Shown: positions 9,047-17,938, counted from the first letter of the stretch. The stretch is 64,000 bases of DNA from Rhodanobacter sp. Soil772 (GCF_001428385.1 NZ_LMSK01000001.1:1182358-1246357); one strand, 5' to 3'. Notes: generated by a model from the sequence alone, not told the origin. A program made the numbers and translations.

Positions 9047-10417
9047 ATGTCGATATCGCTCTACAACAGCCTGACCCGCCGCACCGAGCCCTTCACCCCG
9101 CTCGACCCCGAGCGCGTGACCTTGTACCTGTGCGGCCCCACCGTCTACAACTACGTGCATATCGGCAATGCGCGCGGGCCGGTGGTGTTCGACGTGCTGG
9201 TGCGCCTGCTGCGCCGGCACTACCCGCAGGTGCTGTACGCCCGCAACATCACCGACGTCGACGACAAGATCAACACCGCCGCCCAGCAGCAGGGCGTGCC
9301 GATCGGCACGATCACCGACCGCTTCGCGCAGGCATACCGCGAAGACATGGCCGGGCTCGGCGTGGCACCGCCGGACGTCGAGCCGCACGCCACCACCCAC
9401 ATCGGCCCGATCATCACGATGATCGAGAGCCTGCTGGACAGCGGCCACGCCTATGCCGCCGAAGGCCATGTGCTGTTCGACGTCGGCTCGTTCGCGGCCT
9501 ACGGCGAGCTGTCCGGCCGCGACCCCGAGGAACTGATCGCCGGCGCCCGCGTCGAGGTGGCGCCGTACAAGCGCAACGCCGGCGATTTCGTGCTGTGGAA
9601 ACCCTCCACGCCCGAGCTGCCCGGCTGGGACAGCCCGTGGGGCCTCGGCCGCCCGGGCTGGCACATCGAGTGCTCGGCGATGAGCGCGGCGCACCTGGGC
9701 GACACCATCGACATCCACGCCGGCGGTGTCGACCTGCTGTTCCCGCATCACGAGAACGAAATCGCCCAGTCCACCTGCGCGCACGGCGGCAAGGTGTTCG
9801 CACGCTGGTGGATGCACAACGGCATGCTCACCTTCGACGGTCGCAAGATGTCCAAGTCGCTGGGCAACGTGCTGCTGGTGCACGAGCTGCTGCAGTTGCA
9901 CCCGCCGGAGGCGCTGCGCCTGCGCCTGTTGAGCGGCCACTACCGGCAACCGCTGGACTGGTCCGAGGCGGCCATCGCCCAGGCGACCAGCACGCTGGAT
10001 GGCTGGTATCGCGTGCTGCGCGACCTGGCCGCGGTCGAACTGCCGGCCGGCGAACTGCCGGTGTCCGAACGCGTCGAGGCCGCCTTGTGCGACGACCTCA
10101 ACACGCCGCAGGCGCTGGCCGAGCTGTCCGTGCTGGCCGATGCCGCGCGCCAGTCCGGCAGCGCCGAAGCGAAAGCCGCCCTGCTCGGCGGCGGCGCCCT
10201 GCTCGGCCTGCTGCAGCAGGATGCGGAAGCCTGGTTCAGGCGCGGCGAGAGCACGATCGACGCGGCGCACATCGAGGATCTGCTGCAACAGCGCCAGGCC
10301 GCCCGCGCCGCCCGCGATTTCGCGCGCGCCGATGCGATCCGCGACGAGCTGGCGGCCATGAACATCGCGATCGAGGACAGTGCCCAGGGCACGCGCTGGA
10401 GTGTGGCGAAGGGCTGA
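9047..10417 (+). CDS. cysS: Cysteinyl-tRNA synthetase
   Basis: Charges tRNA-Cys with cysteine. The 456-residue protein has the zinc-ligand cysteine in YLCGPTVYN (C29), the class I HIGH-type motif HIGN (38-41), a second zinc ligand region in [10 protein letters not shown], and KMSKS near residue 267. The C-terminal helical domain ends [20 protein letters not shown]. The ATG giving [12 protein letters not shown] matches family starts; the frame is open a little upstream, but those codons look non-conserved. Length is close to the E. coli enzyme (461). sufE follows 52 bases downstream. Confidence 0.97.
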   Translation: MSISLYNSLTRRTEPFTPLDPERVTLYLCGPTVYNYVHIGNARGPVVFDVLVRLLRRHYPQVLYARNITDVDDKINTAAQQQGVPIGTITDRFAQAYREDMAGLGVAPPDVEPHATTHIGPIITMIESLLDSGHAYAAEGHVLFDVGSFAAYGELSGRDPEELIAGARVEVAPYKRNAGDFVLWKPSTPELPGWDSPWGLGRPGWHIECSAMSAAHLGDTIDIHAGGVDLLFPHHENEIAQSTCAHGGKVFARWWMHNGMLTFDGRKMSKSLGNVLLVHELLQLHPPEALRLRLLSGHYRQPLDWSEAAIAQATSTLDGWYRVLRDLAAVELPAGELPVSERVEAALCDDLNTPQALAELSVLADAARQSGSAEAKAALLGGGALLGLLQQDAEAWFRRGESTIDAAHIEDLLQQRQAARAARDFARADAIRDELAAMNIAIEDSAQGTRWSVAKG

Positions 10418-10469
10418 ACGACGCCTGCGTGCATTCGTGAATTCAGCTTGTCCGCGCGATAATGTCCGC

Positions 10470-10901
10470 ATGAACGCCATTGCCACCACCAGCGCCGAGC
10501 AGACCCAGCAGGACATCGCCGAGGAATTCGCCTTCTTCGGCGACTGGACCGAGCGCTACCAGTACCTGATCGATCTCGGCAAGCAGCTGCCGGCCTTCCC
10601 CGAAGCATGGAAGACGGAGGAACACCGCGTGCACGGCTGCCAGTCGATGGTCTGGCTGGTGCCCAGCGGCGACGCGTCGAAAATGCACTTCGAGGCGATC
10701 AGCGATTCGGCGATCGTGTCCGGCCTGATCGCCCTGGTGCTGCGCGTCTATTCCGACCGTCCGGCCGCGGAGATCGTCGCCACCGAACCCAGCTTCATCG
10801 GCACGATCGGCCTGGCCAAGCATCTCTCGCCCACGCGCTCGAACGGGCTGGCGGCGATGCTGGCGAAGCTGAAGAACCACGCTGCGCAGGCGCTGGCCTG
10901 A
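10470..10901 (+). CDS. sufE: SufE-family sulfur acceptor protein
   Basis: A 143-residue SufE/CsdE-family protein. These accept persulfide sulfur from a cysteine desulfurase and pass it to the iron-sulfur assembly machinery. The reactive cysteine is C57 in RVHGCQSMVW. The C-terminus FIGTIGLAKHLSPTRSNGLAAM is typical. The ATG follows cysS by 52 bases, and a terminator (10926-10957) follows the stop. No Suf or Csd desulfurase gene is in the window, so assignment to SufE or CsdE cannot be settled here. Confidence 0.93.
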   Translation: MNAIATTSAEQTQQDIAEEFAFFGDWTERYQYLIDLGKQLPAFPEAWKTEEHRVHGCQSMVWLVPSGDASKMHFEAISDSAIVSGLIALVLRVYSDRPAAEIVATEPSFIGTIGLAKHLSPTRSNGLAAMLAKLKNHAAQALA

Positions 10902-10925
10902 GCGCTCCCGCACCGATACGCTGAA

Positions 10926-10957
10926 AGACAAAGCCCCGCACGAAGCGGGGCTTTGTT
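10926..10957. terminator. Bidirectional terminator between sufE and dksA
   Basis: Hairpin AAGCCCCG-CACGAA-CGGGGCTT followed by TGTTTG on the plus strand and by TGTCTTT on the minus strand. It lies between the convergent sufE and dksA genes and can serve both. Confidence 0.75.
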
Positions 10958-11015
10958 TGAAAAGTCCGGCACGGATGCCGGCTTGATCCTTGCGCCCACG
11001 GAGGAGCGCAAAAGA
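10956..11015 (+). repeat. Dispersed two-hairpin repeat, copy B
   Basis: Shares with 16089-16151 the order GAAAAGT, a CCGGC...GCCGG hairpin, TTGATC, then GCGC(T/C)CACGGA and GAGCGCAAAAG. It lies just after the sufE terminator and just before the dksA stop. A diverged, inverted copy is at 3299-3361. Confidence 0.65.
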
Positions 11016-11022
11016 ACCGACC

Positions 11023-12243
11023 TCAGTCGCCCATCTGCTTCTGCAGGTGCTCGCGACGCTCCTGCGCATCCAGCGACAGCGTGGCGATCGGACGCGCGTC
11101 GAGACGGTCGATGCCGATCTCCTCGTCGGTCTCTTCGCAGAAACCGTAGCTGCCTTCCTCGATCCGGCGCAGTGCCTTGTCGATCTTCGAGATCAGCTTG
11201 CGGTAACGGTCGCGGGTACGAAGCTCCAGCGAATTTTCGGTCTCGCGGGTGGCGCGCTCCGCTTCATCGCCGACGTCACGTACCTCCTCGCGCAAGTTGT
11301 CCATGGTCTGGCGCGACTCTTCCACCAGCTGATCGCGCCAGTCGCGCAGCTTGTTGCGGAAGTAGGCCAGGTGCATGGGGCTCATGTACTCCTCGTTCGG
11401 CGAGGGGTGATAACCCTTGGGCAACGTGATGTTGCTGGTGGAAGGTAACGCGTACCGCCCGTCTTCGCGGGTGATGCCGTTATCGAGTTTTTTTGAAGCA
11501 AGTTTATTCATTGAGGACGACGAGTTTTTCTGATTTTTGTGGGAAGAGGCATGGTGCGCGGCGGCTGGGGCCGCACGCGGGGTCACCATGGCGGTTGCAC
11601 TCGCCACCTTGCCCTTGAACAGGGTGCTGGCGGGTGCCGGGGATGCGCTTTTGACAACCGCCACCGGTGCCGGTTTGGCAACGGGTTTCGCGGTCGATGG
11701 GGTGACCGGCTTGGCCGGCGGTTTGGCCACGGGCTTCGCGGCATGCCTGGTCACGGGTTTGGCCGGCGGTGCTTTCCTGGCGACCACCTTGGTCACCGGT
11801 TTTGCTGCCGGTTTCCTGGCTGCGGCGCTCTTGGGTTTGGTGCTCTTGACGACGACCTTCTTGACGGCAGCCTTCTTCGGCGCCGGCTTCTTCGCAACGA
11901 CCTTCCTGGCCGCCACTTTCTTCACGGCCGTTTTCTTCACGGCGGCCTTCTTCGCAACAGGCTTCTTCGCCGGGCTGGCCTTCTTCGCCGGCGACTTGGC
12001 GACAGCTTTCTTGACCGCGGGCCTGGCGACCGGTTTCTTCGCAGCTGCCGGCCTGGCCGCGACTTTCTTCGTCGCAGTCTTCTTGCTGGCCGCACCGCGG
12101 CCGGCCTTTGCAGGTGCCTTGCTGGCGCTCTTCACGGCCCGCCCCTTGCTTCCAGCTGTCTTCGACTTGCCGGCCTTGACGTCAGCCGAAGTCTTGCCCT
12201 TCTGCGCCTTCGCGGCGGTCGAACTACGCGTCGTTTTCGCCAT
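11023..12243 (-). CDS. dksA: DksA with long Lys/Ala/Pro-rich N-terminal extension
   Basis: DksA binds the RNA polymerase secondary channel and works with ppGpp. The conserved part (about residues 240-406) contains the coiled-coil region YMSPMHLAYFRNKLRDW and the tail SYGFCEETDEEIGIDRLDA. Only one of the four classical zinc cysteines remains (FCEET; ATLSLDAQ where two cysteines would be), a pattern known in some DksA groups. The first 240 residues are AKKPV/AKKA-type repeats resembling histone H1 tails and should be strongly basic. The upstream ATG has GAAGGGAT directly before it. The internal ATG (MNKLASKKLDNG) has no clear ribosome site, so the long form is likely real. Extended DksA proteins occur in Xanthomonadales. 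Confidence 0.93.
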   Translation of the reverse strand: MAKTTRSSTAAKAQKGKTSADVKAGKSKTAGSKGRAVKSASKAPAKAGRGAASKKTATKKVAARPAAAKKPVARPAVKKAVAKSPAKKASPAKKPVAKKAAVKKTAVKKVAARKVVAKKPAPKKAAVKKVVVKSTKPKSAAARKPAAKPVTKVVARKAPPAKPVTRHAAKPVAKPPAKPVTPSTAKPVAKPAPVAVVKSASPAPASTLFKGKVASATAMVTPRAAPAAAHHASSHKNQKNSSSSMNKLASKKLDNGITREDGRYALPSTSNITLPKGYHPSPNEEYMSPMHLAYFRNKLRDWRDQLVEESRQTMDNLREEVRDVGDEAERATRETENSLELRTRDRYRKLISKIDKALRRIEEGSYGFCEETDEEIGIDRLDARPIATLSLDAQERREHLQKQMGD

Positions 12244-12358
12244 ATCCCTTCACCGTTTTTGGCCGTGGCGGCCGGGTGTTATAGCCCATGTGTCCTACAC
12301 CAGCAAGCTCGCTTCTGGAATACTTGTACCACTACCCGCCGCAAGCCGCTCCGGCACC

Positions 12359-12631
12359 GTGAATGTCCTGACCCGATTGATACTGTGGATGCTGCGTTTG
12401 TACAAGCGCTGGCTCAGTCCCCTGCTTGGCCCGCGTTGCCGCTTCCACCCCACGTGTTCCGATTATGCACGGATTGCGGTCACCCGCTTCGGCCCGTGGC
12501 GCGGCAGCCTGCTGACCGGTTGGCGGCTGCTACGCTGCCAGCCATTGTGCACGGGTGGCGAAGACCCGGTACCCGAACACTTCCATTTTTCCCGCTGTCG
12601 CTGCCAGGAAGATCCCCCTGACGTCCACTGA
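12359..12631 (+). CDS. yidD: YidD membrane-protein insertion efficiency factor
   Basis: Small membrane-associated protein that assists YidC-dependent insertion. The core LRLYKRWLSPLLGPRCRF, then HPTCSDYARIAVTRFGPWRG and GGEDPVPEH is diagnostic. It is unusual in the extra cysteine-containing tail (SRCRCQEDPPDVH). The start is uncertain. I use the GTG giving VNVLTRLILWML; ATG at 12389 would give MLRLYKRWLS, slightly short. Neither has a clear ribosome site. It is divergent from dksA, not in the usual rpmH-rnpA-yidC setting. Confidence 0.88.
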   Translation: MNVLTRLILWMLRLYKRWLSPLLGPRCRFHPTCSDYARIAVTRFGPWRGSLLTGWRLLRCQPLCTGGEDPVPEHFHFSRCRCQEDPPDVH

Positions 12632-12769
12632 CTGTTCGGGAATGCCGAACTCGTCGACGCAAGGTCCTCGCCGCCACGCCAACCCCGCGTGAAGCGCGAC
12701 TGCATCGAAGCGATCGCCGGTTTTCGATAGACAGCAGCGGCGGACGGTGCCCGCCCTACGAAGCGGGCG

Positions 12770-13717
12770 TCACGGCGTGGAGCCGTAGCCGCCTTCCACG
12801 CCCTTGCTGGCGTATGCCACCGCGTCATGCGGGTGCAGGCTTTCCTGGTGTTCGACGCGGACGTGGAAGTCGCCGAGCGCGGCGTCGGCGTCGAGCGCCT
12901 TCTGGATGCGCCGGGCGGCGTCCTCGCAGAACATCAGGTTGCCGCCGTTGGCCAGCGCGAAAGCCTGTTCGTCCTCGCGCTTCACCGCGGTCTGCACCGG
13001 CGTGCCGAGCGCGTGCTCGACGCGATCGATCAGGCCGATCAGGTGGAAGCCCGCGCCGATCGCCGGGCGAATGCGCAGGCGCGCCACGCTGCGCTGGGCG
13101 TGCGGAGTGGCGACGATGCCTTTCTCGCTGCCGAGCCAAGCCAGCACCGCAGCGTGGTCGAGCGGCTTGCCGGCGTCGAAGTCGCTGGCGAACTGGTCCT
13201 GGATCAGCTGGCGCGACAGCGCGGCCGAGGCCGGACAGGTCGAGGAGTAGACCACCTCGGTGCCGAACTCCAGCAGGAATTCGTCGCCGGTGAGGCTGGC
13301 CTCGATGCATACCGGATACGCGCGCCAGCCGCTGTTGGCGCTTTTCAGGGCCGGGCGGCGCACCAGGTGTTCGAAATGGATGCTGAGGCAGGCGCGGTCG
13401 GACAAATCCTTGTGCGAGTCGAGGAAGCCGCGCAGCAGCGCGTGCAGCATGTCGGCACTCAGCGTCTGCGTGCTCAGCGCCTGCTCGACCTGCAGGTACA
13501 GGCGCGACATGTGGATGCCGCGCTTGTCCGGCCGGTTCAGGTTGACGAAGGCGCCGACCCGGGCGCTGGCGCGCTGCGCCTGGCCATCGCCGGCATCGAA
13601 CAGCACCGGCACCTGGATGTCGGCCATGCCGACCCAGTCCAGCGCGCCGGCAAGATGCGGCTGCGCGTGCACGGCAACGTCGGGCAGCAGGCGGGCGGTA
13701 TTTTCCTGATTCGGCAT
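12770..13717 (-). CDS. folE2: GTP cyclohydrolase I type IB (FolE2)
   Basis: Converts GTP to dihydroneopterin triphosphate, the first step of folate synthesis. The 315-residue protein shows NLNRPDKRGIHMSRLY (residues 59-73) and the metal-binding/catalytic cysteine C161 in EVVYSSTCPASAALS, both characteristic of the COG1469/FolE2 family. Length is typical. FolE2 enzymes use various metals, and in many bacteria folE2 is induced by zinc shortage; I see no convincing Zur site here. Flanking genes are unrelated in pathway. Confidence 0.95.
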   Translation of the reverse strand: MPNQENTARLLPDVAVHAQPHLAGALDWVGMADIQVPVLFDAGDGQAQRASARVGAFVNLNRPDKRGIHMSRLYLQVEQALSTQTLSADMLHALLRGFLDSHKDLSDRACLSIHFEHLVRRPALKSANSGWRAYPVCIEASLTGDEFLLEFGTEVVYSSTCPASAALSRQLIQDQFASDFDAGKPLDHAAVLAWLGSEKGIVATPHAQRSVARLRIRPAIGAGFHLIGLIDRVEHALGTPVQTAVKREDEQAFALANGGNLMFCEDAARRIQKALDADAALGDFHVRVEHQESLHPHDAVAYASKGVEGGYGSTP

Positions 13718-13826
13718 GGTGGGAGTCCTGACATCGGCGAACCGGTCGCCGTGAAGCAAACCATCTTGGGGCAAGCAGGCTTCCGCGCAATAGTGGCGTG
13801 ACGGAAACACTGCGTCTTGGGTCGTT

Positions 13827-14681
13827 TTACGCCATCTGCCGGCGCCACGCGCGGGCGGCCTGCCACGCCTGCAGCGAGGTCGCCAAACCGGTGCGCGACT
13901 GGCCGGCCTGCAATACCGCCAGCGCATCGCCTGTCCGCGCCGCGCGCTGCGCCAGCTTGTTAGCGTGGCGCGATTCCAGCGCGCGAAACACGCTGAGCGG
14001 CCCGGCCAGCGTGGCCGACTCCGCCCAACTGGCCAGCAGGTCGTCCAGTTGCGCCTTGACCGCCTGCTGTCGCGCCGTGCCGTGGCTGCGCAATTGCGCG
14101 CGGCTCAGGCCATGCCGCGCCAGCCGCGCCATCGGCAGCGGCAGGCGGTCGCGCTCGGCATCCTGTTCCAGCCGCAGCAGCGCATACAGCAAGTGATTCA
14201 GCACGGCGATCCGCGACGCCCGCAGCGGTGACGCATCGGCGCCGTACCACCAGGCGGTTTCCAGCGCGGCCAACGCGCCATGCAGCGGCATCGCCGCCTC
14301 GATCTGTGCGGCAAAATCCGCGGCGGTGCCCTGTTCCAGTTGCGCCATGGCCGCCAGCACCGGCGCCAGCCACAGGTTGTTGGCGATGGCATGCGCGCGC
14401 TCGTCGTCGAACAACACCTGGGTCAGCGGATGGCGGCCGCCGCTGGCCGGCGCACCGGCCAGCTCCTCGGCCCACCAGTTGAGCTTGGCCGCGGCCACCT
14501 GCGGCTCGCGGATGCCGTAGGCAGCGCCGAGCAGTTCCTGCTCCAGCGCGGCCAGCGCGACGTGGCCGGGATAGCGCCGGCCATCGACGAACACCAGCGC
14601 GACGCGCTGCTGCGGCTGCACCGCCAGCCACTTGTCGATGAAGCCTTGCAGCACCGCGTTCTGTTCGACCAGTTCGATCAT
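13827..14681 (-). CDS. Squalene/phytoene synthase-like protein
   Basis: A 284-residue helical protein of the trans-isoprenyl diphosphate synthase (squalene/phytoene synthase) superfamily, judged from AALEQELLGAAYGIREPQVA, KLNWWAEELAG, HPLTQVLFDDERAH and the central helices. The usual aspartate-rich motifs are weak: NWWAEEL stands where active members have a DxxxD, so catalytic activity is doubtful. The ATG overlaps the gph stop by four bases (ATGA), so it is translationally coupled to ubiG-gph. A link to quinone or isoprenoid metabolism is possible but inferred from position. Confidence 0.75.
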   Translation of the reverse strand: MIELVEQNAVLQGFIDKWLAVQPQQRVALVFVDGRRYPGHVALAALEQELLGAAYGIREPQVAAAKLNWWAEELAGAPASGGRHPLTQVLFDDERAHAIANNLWLAPVLAAMAQLEQGTAADFAAQIEAAMPLHGALAALETAWWYGADASPLRASRIAVLNHLLYALLRLEQDAERDRLPLPMARLARHGLSRAQLRSHGTARQQAVKAQLDDLLASWAESATLAGPLSVFRALESRHANKLAQRAARTGDALAVLQAGQSRTGLATSLQAWQAARAWRRQMA

Positions 14682-15358
14682 GCCGTGACCGGCTGCAGCT
14701 GCAGCAGTTCGGCCAGTTCGGCCGGATGATCCAGTACCTTGTCGGCGCCCCACGTATGCGGATCGCCGCCATCGAGATAACCCCAGCTCACCGCCACCGT
14801 GTACAGGCCGGCGGCGGCGCCGGCCAGAACGTCGCGGCGGTCGTCGCCGACAAACAGGCTTTGCGCAGGCGCGACGCCGGCGCGCTCGCAGGCCAGCAGC
14901 ACCGGGGCCGGATCAGGCTTCTTCACTGCCAGGGTATCGCCGGAAACCACCGCGCTGGCGCGCTGCGCCCAGCCGATGCGGGCGACCAGTTCGTCGGTGA
15001 GAAAAGCCGCCTTGTTGGTGACGATGCCCCAGCGCAGTCCGTGCGCCTCGATCCGCACCAGCAGCTCGTCGACGCCGTCGAACGAGCGCGTCTGCTGCGC
15101 CATCATGTCCTGGTACAGCTGCAGGTAGCGCGGCACCAGCGCTTCCAGCGCAGCTTCGCCGCGCTCGGCAAACGCGCAACGCAGCACGGCACGCGCGCCG
15201 CGCGAGACCACCTCGCGCACCGGCGCGTACGGCGGCGGCGGCACGCCCTCTTCCGTGCACTGCGCCAGCAAGGCGGCGTAGAGATCGGGAGCGCTGTCGA
15301 GCAAGGTGCCGTCCAGGTCGAACAGCACGCCCTGGATGTTTTCGGGCAGGGACTTCAT
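14678..15358 (-). CDS. gph: HAD-family phosphatase, phosphoglycolate phosphatase type
   Basis: Hydrolyses small phosphate esters. The 226-residue protein has HAD motif I FDLDGTLLDS near residue 13, motif II VTNK near residue 114, the lysine in VKKPDPAP, and motif III FVGDDRRD. The cap domain between motifs I and II is of the Gph type. In many Proteobacteria this gene follows ubiG, where the substrate may be phosphoglycolate or a related phosphoester. It overlaps ubiG by four bases at its start and the squalene-synthase-like gene by four at its end. Confidence 0.88.
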   Translation of the reverse strand: MKSLPENIQGVLFDLDGTLLDSAPDLYAALLAQCTEEGVPPPPYAPVREVVSRGARAVLRCAFAERGEAALEALVPRYLQLYQDMMAQQTRSFDGVDELLVRIEAHGLRWGIVTNKAAFLTDELVARIGWAQRASAVVSGDTLAVKKPDPAPVLLACERAGVAPAQSLFVGDDRRDVLAGAAAGLYTVAVSWGYLDGGDPHTWGADKVLDHPAELAELLQLQPVTA

Positions 15359-16071
15359 GTCGGCTTGTATGCGCTGAGCACGTAATTGACTGCGGTGATC
15401 CGGCTCAGCCAGGCCTTGCGGTTGAGCGGGTTGTAGGCGAGCCCGGAGACGTCCTCCAGCTCCAGCCCGGCGTGGCGCAGCAGGCGGCTCAGCTCGGACG
15501 GCTTCAGGAACTGCGCATAGTGATGAGTGCCGCGCGGCAGCATGCGCATCACGTATTCCGCGCCCACGATCGCCGCGCCGAACGCGGCCGGCGTGCGGTT
15601 GATGGTGGACATGAACAGCCGCGCGCCCGGCTTCAGCATCGCGGCCAGGTCGTTCACCAGCGCGGCCGGGTCGGGCACGTGCTCGATCAGTTCCATGCAG
15701 CACACCGCGTCGAAACTTTCCGGCTCGGCCGCGGCCAGCGCGGCCGAGGACTGCACGCGGTAGTCGACGCTGAGGCCGGACTCATGCAGGTGCAACTTCG
15801 CGACCTCGATCACCTTGCCACCCAGGTCGATGCCGGTCACCTTCGCGCCGGCACGTGCCAGCGTCTCGCTGAGCAGGCCGCCGCCGCAGCCGACGTCGGC
15901 AACCTTCGCCGCGCGCAAGTCGACGCGCGCGGCGATATAGGCGGCGCGTACCGGGTTGAGGTCGTGCAGCGGGCGCGACTCGCCGTCGGGGTCCCACCAG
16001 CGCGCCGCCAGGCTGTCGAAGCGGGCGATTTCCTCGGGGCTTACGTTGGCGGCGATCATGTTCGAGTCCAC
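15355..16071 (-). CDS. ubiG: Ubiquinone biosynthesis O-methyltransferase
   Basis: Class I SAM-dependent methyltransferase acting on both O-methylation steps of ubiquinone synthesis. The 238-residue protein has FDSLAARWWDPDGESRPLHD near residue 18, characteristic of UbiG, the SAM motif VADVGCGGGLLSE and the later CCMELIEHVPDP. Two starts are possible: the ATG giving MDSNMIAANVSPEE, or the fifth codon (MIAANVSPEE). It is first of three coupled genes. Confidence 0.95.
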   Translation of the reverse strand: MDSNMIAANVSPEEIARFDSLAARWWDPDGESRPLHDLNPVRAAYIAARVDLRAAKVADVGCGGGLLSETLARAGAKVTGIDLGGKVIEVAKLHLHESGLSVDYRVQSSAALAAAEPESFDAVCCMELIEHVPDPAALVNDLAAMLKPGARLFMSTINRTPAAFGAAIVGAEYVMRMLPRGTHHYAQFLKPSELSRLLRHAGLELEDVSGLAYNPLNRKAWLSRITAVNYVLSAYKPT

Positions 16072-16088
16072 GGTGAGTACATGAGTTT

Positions 16089-16151
16089 ATTGAAAAGTGC
16101 GGCCAGGGATGGCCGCCTTTTGATCTTTGCGCTCACGGATGAGCGCAAAAG
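16089..16151 (+). repeat. Dispersed two-hairpin repeat, copy A
   Basis: Contains GCGGCCAGGGATGGCCGC and TTTGCGCTCACGGATGAGCG, both able to form hairpins, between the YciI-like gene and ubiG. It is closely related to 10956-11015 and, inverted, to 3299-3361. Confidence 0.65.
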
Positions 16152-16406
16152 TTAATGCGCCTGCCATTCGTACACCGTGATGTCCCAGCCGCCGCTGACG
16201 TGGGCCGGGTCGTTTTGCACGATCGCGGTCGCCTCGGCGAGGTCGGCGGCGTGCAACAGGTAGGCGCCGCCGGACTTGTCGCTGAAGCCGCCGGACAGTT
16301 CCACCCGACCCTCTTCGCGCAAACCCTCCAGGAACGCCAGATGCAGCGGCACCACGGCCGGGTCGAGGTGCGGCCGGCGGATCAGCAGGATCAGGTAACG
16401 GTTCAT
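16152..16406 (-). CDS. YciI-like protein
   Basis: An 84-residue dimeric-barrel protein of the YciI family: YLILLIRRP at the start, the HLAFLEGLREEGRV segment, SGGFSDKSGGAYLL in the middle, and DPAHVSGGWDITVYEWQ at the end. YciI proteins have the ferredoxin-like fold and a His-Asp pair, but their reaction is generally not known. The ATG is preceded by GGAGTCTTCG. It follows the deaminase gene at 16420 by 13 bases and is probably cotranscribed with it. Confidence 0.85.
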   Translation of the reverse strand: MNRYLILLIRRPHLDPAVVPLHLAFLEGLREEGRVELSGGFSDKSGGAYLLHAADLAEATAIVQNDPAHVSGGWDITVYEWQAH

Positions 16407-16419
16407 CGAAGACTCCGGG

Positions 16420-17757
16420 TCAGGCCGAGGCAATGCGTTCGCGCCAGGCGCGCGTGCGCTCCAGGATCGCGGCGACATCCATGCCGACCAGTTCGCGCCC
16501 GGCCAGCTTGCGCCGGCCGGCGATCCACACGTCGCTGACCTGGTGGCGGCCGGTAGCGTAGACCAGCTGCGAGATGACGTGGAACATCGGCTGGGTCTCC
16601 AGCTCGCTCAACCGCACGGCGGCGAAGTCGGCCTGCTTGCCGACCTCGATCGAGCCGATCTTCGCTTCCAGCCCGATGGCCTTCGCGCCGTTGAGCGTGG
16701 CCGCGCGCAGTGCGAACGCCGCGTCGAATGCCGCGGCGTCGCCGGCCACCGCCTTGGCCAGCAGCGCGGCGGTGCGCATCTCGCCGAACATGTCCAAGTC
16801 GTTGTTCGAGGCGCAGCCGTCGGTGCCGAGCGCCACGTTGACGCCAGCCAGGCGCAGCTTCTCCGCCGGGCAGAAGCCGGAGGCCAGCTTCAGGTTGGAC
16901 TCCGGGCAATGCACCACCGACACGCCGGCGGCGGCACACGCGGCGATCTCGCCGTCGGTCAGCTGGGTCATGTGCACGGCGATCAGGCGGTCGTTGACCA
17001 GACCCAGCTTCTGCAGACGCTGAAACGGGCGCAGCCCGCTCTTGGCCTTCTCGTCCTCGACTTCGTGCGCGGTCTCGTGCGTGTGCAGGTGCACCGGGAT
17101 GTCGAGCTGGTCGGACAGCATGCGGATGCGCTCGAAGCTCTCGTCCGACACCGTGTACGGCGCGTGCGGCGCGAACGCGGTGCTGACCAGGTTGTCGCCG
17201 CGGAAGCTGTCGTGCACTTCACTGGCACGCTCGAAATATTCGTCCTGGCTTTTCGCCCACGCGGTGGGGAACTCGATCACCGGCAGGCCGACCACGGCGC
17301 GGAAACCCAGCTTGCGGTAGGTCGCGCCGATCACGTCGGGGAAGAAGTAGTTCTCGTTGGCGCAGGTGGTGCCGCCGCGCAGCATCTCGGCCACCGCCAG
17401 CTCGACGCCGTCGCGCACGAACTCCGGCCCGATCACCTTCGCCTCGGCCGGCCAGATGTGCTGCTGCAGCCACACCATCAGCGGCAGGTCGTCGGCGAGG
17501 CCGCGCAACAGGGTCATCGGGTTGTGCGTGTGGCTGTTGACCAGGCCGGGGATCAGCGCGTGCTCGCCCAGTTCGACGCGCTCGCGCGGCGCATAGGTAA
17601 GCCGTGCCTCGGCGATCGGCAGCAGCGCCACGATGCGCTCGTCCTGCACCGCCACCGCATGATTCTCCAGCACCACCGCATGCGGCTCGACCGGCACGAC
17701 CCAGCGTGCTTCGATCATCAGGTCGACGGGCTGTGGCTGTGGGATCATCTCGCTCAT
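16420..17757 (-). CDS. mtaD: 5'-methylthioadenosine/S-adenosylhomocysteine deaminase type amidohydrolase
   Basis: A 445-residue amidohydrolase of the TRZ/ATZ group. Metal ligands are visible as NSHTHNP (H76, H78), HTHETAHEVED, HMTQLTDGE and the aspartate in LGTDGCASNNDLDM. This pattern and length fit MTA/SAH deaminases, which convert the adenosine moiety to inosine for purine and sulfur salvage; closely related chlorohydrolases and guanine deaminases cannot be fully excluded. The start at ATG giving MSEMIPQPQPVD is chosen over a longer frame that reads through a terminator. A terminator lies 30 bases upstream. The gene lies near ubiG, another SAM-consuming enzyme. Confidence 0.85.
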   Translation of the reverse strand: MSEMIPQPQPVDLMIEARWVVPVEPHAVVLENHAVAVQDERIVALLPIAEARLTYAPRERVELGEHALIPGLVNSHTHNPMTLLRGLADDLPLMVWLQQHIWPAEAKVIGPEFVRDGVELAVAEMLRGGTTCANENYFFPDVIGATYRKLGFRAVVGLPVIEFPTAWAKSQDEYFERASEVHDSFRGDNLVSTAFAPHAPYTVSDESFERIRMLSDQLDIPVHLHTHETAHEVEDEKAKSGLRPFQRLQKLGLVNDRLIAVHMTQLTDGEIAACAAAGVSVVHCPESNLKLASGFCPAEKLRLAGVNVALGTDGCASNNDLDMFGEMRTAALLAKAVAGDAAAFDAAFALRAATLNGAKAIGLEAKIGSIEVGKQADFAAVRLSELETQPMFHVISQLVYATGRHQVSDVWIAGRRKLAGRELVGMDVAAILERTRAWRERIASA

Positions 17758-17787
17758 CTTCAACTCGCTCTGTGTCGATCCGGATAC

Positions 17788-17820
17788 GAAAAAGGGCGGT
17801 ACCTTGCGGCAGCCGCCCCT
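17788..17820 (-). terminator. Terminator between efp and mtaD
   Basis: On the minus strand, GGGCGG (17813-17818) and CCGCCC (17794-17799) form a stem followed by five T. It lies after efp and a REP pair, and 31 bases before the mtaD start. It probably ends efp transcription. Confidence 0.7.
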
Positions 17821-17826
17821 CTGAAT

Positions 17827-17938
17827 CGTCATTCCAGCGAAAGCTGGAATCCAGTGCCTTTACCCTCGCCGGAACGCAAAAGGTTTTGCGTGCTTCGCAC
17901 GAGTACTTCACTGGATCCCTGCCTTCGCAAGGATGACG
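17827..17938. repeat. REP-type inverted pair (REPIN-like), copy 2
   Basis: The left unit is GTCATTCCAGCGAAAGCTGG and continues AATCCAGTG. The inverted right unit ends CTGCCTTCGCAAGGATGACG. It lies between efp and its terminator, and has the same layout as the copies at 4484 and 24083 with a longer spacer. Confidence 0.8.

Noticed and set aside
11537..12358. Hydrophobic Ala/Thr/Phe-rich plus-strand frame opposite dksA
   Set aside because: It is the antisense of the Lys/Ala repeat extension of DksA; the apparent membrane-like repeats are a coding shadow. Only the yidD end is real.
17788..17820. Terminator 30 bases before mtaD as a third attenuator
   Set aside because: There is no leader ORF with pathway codons; it lies just after efp and fits as its terminator.
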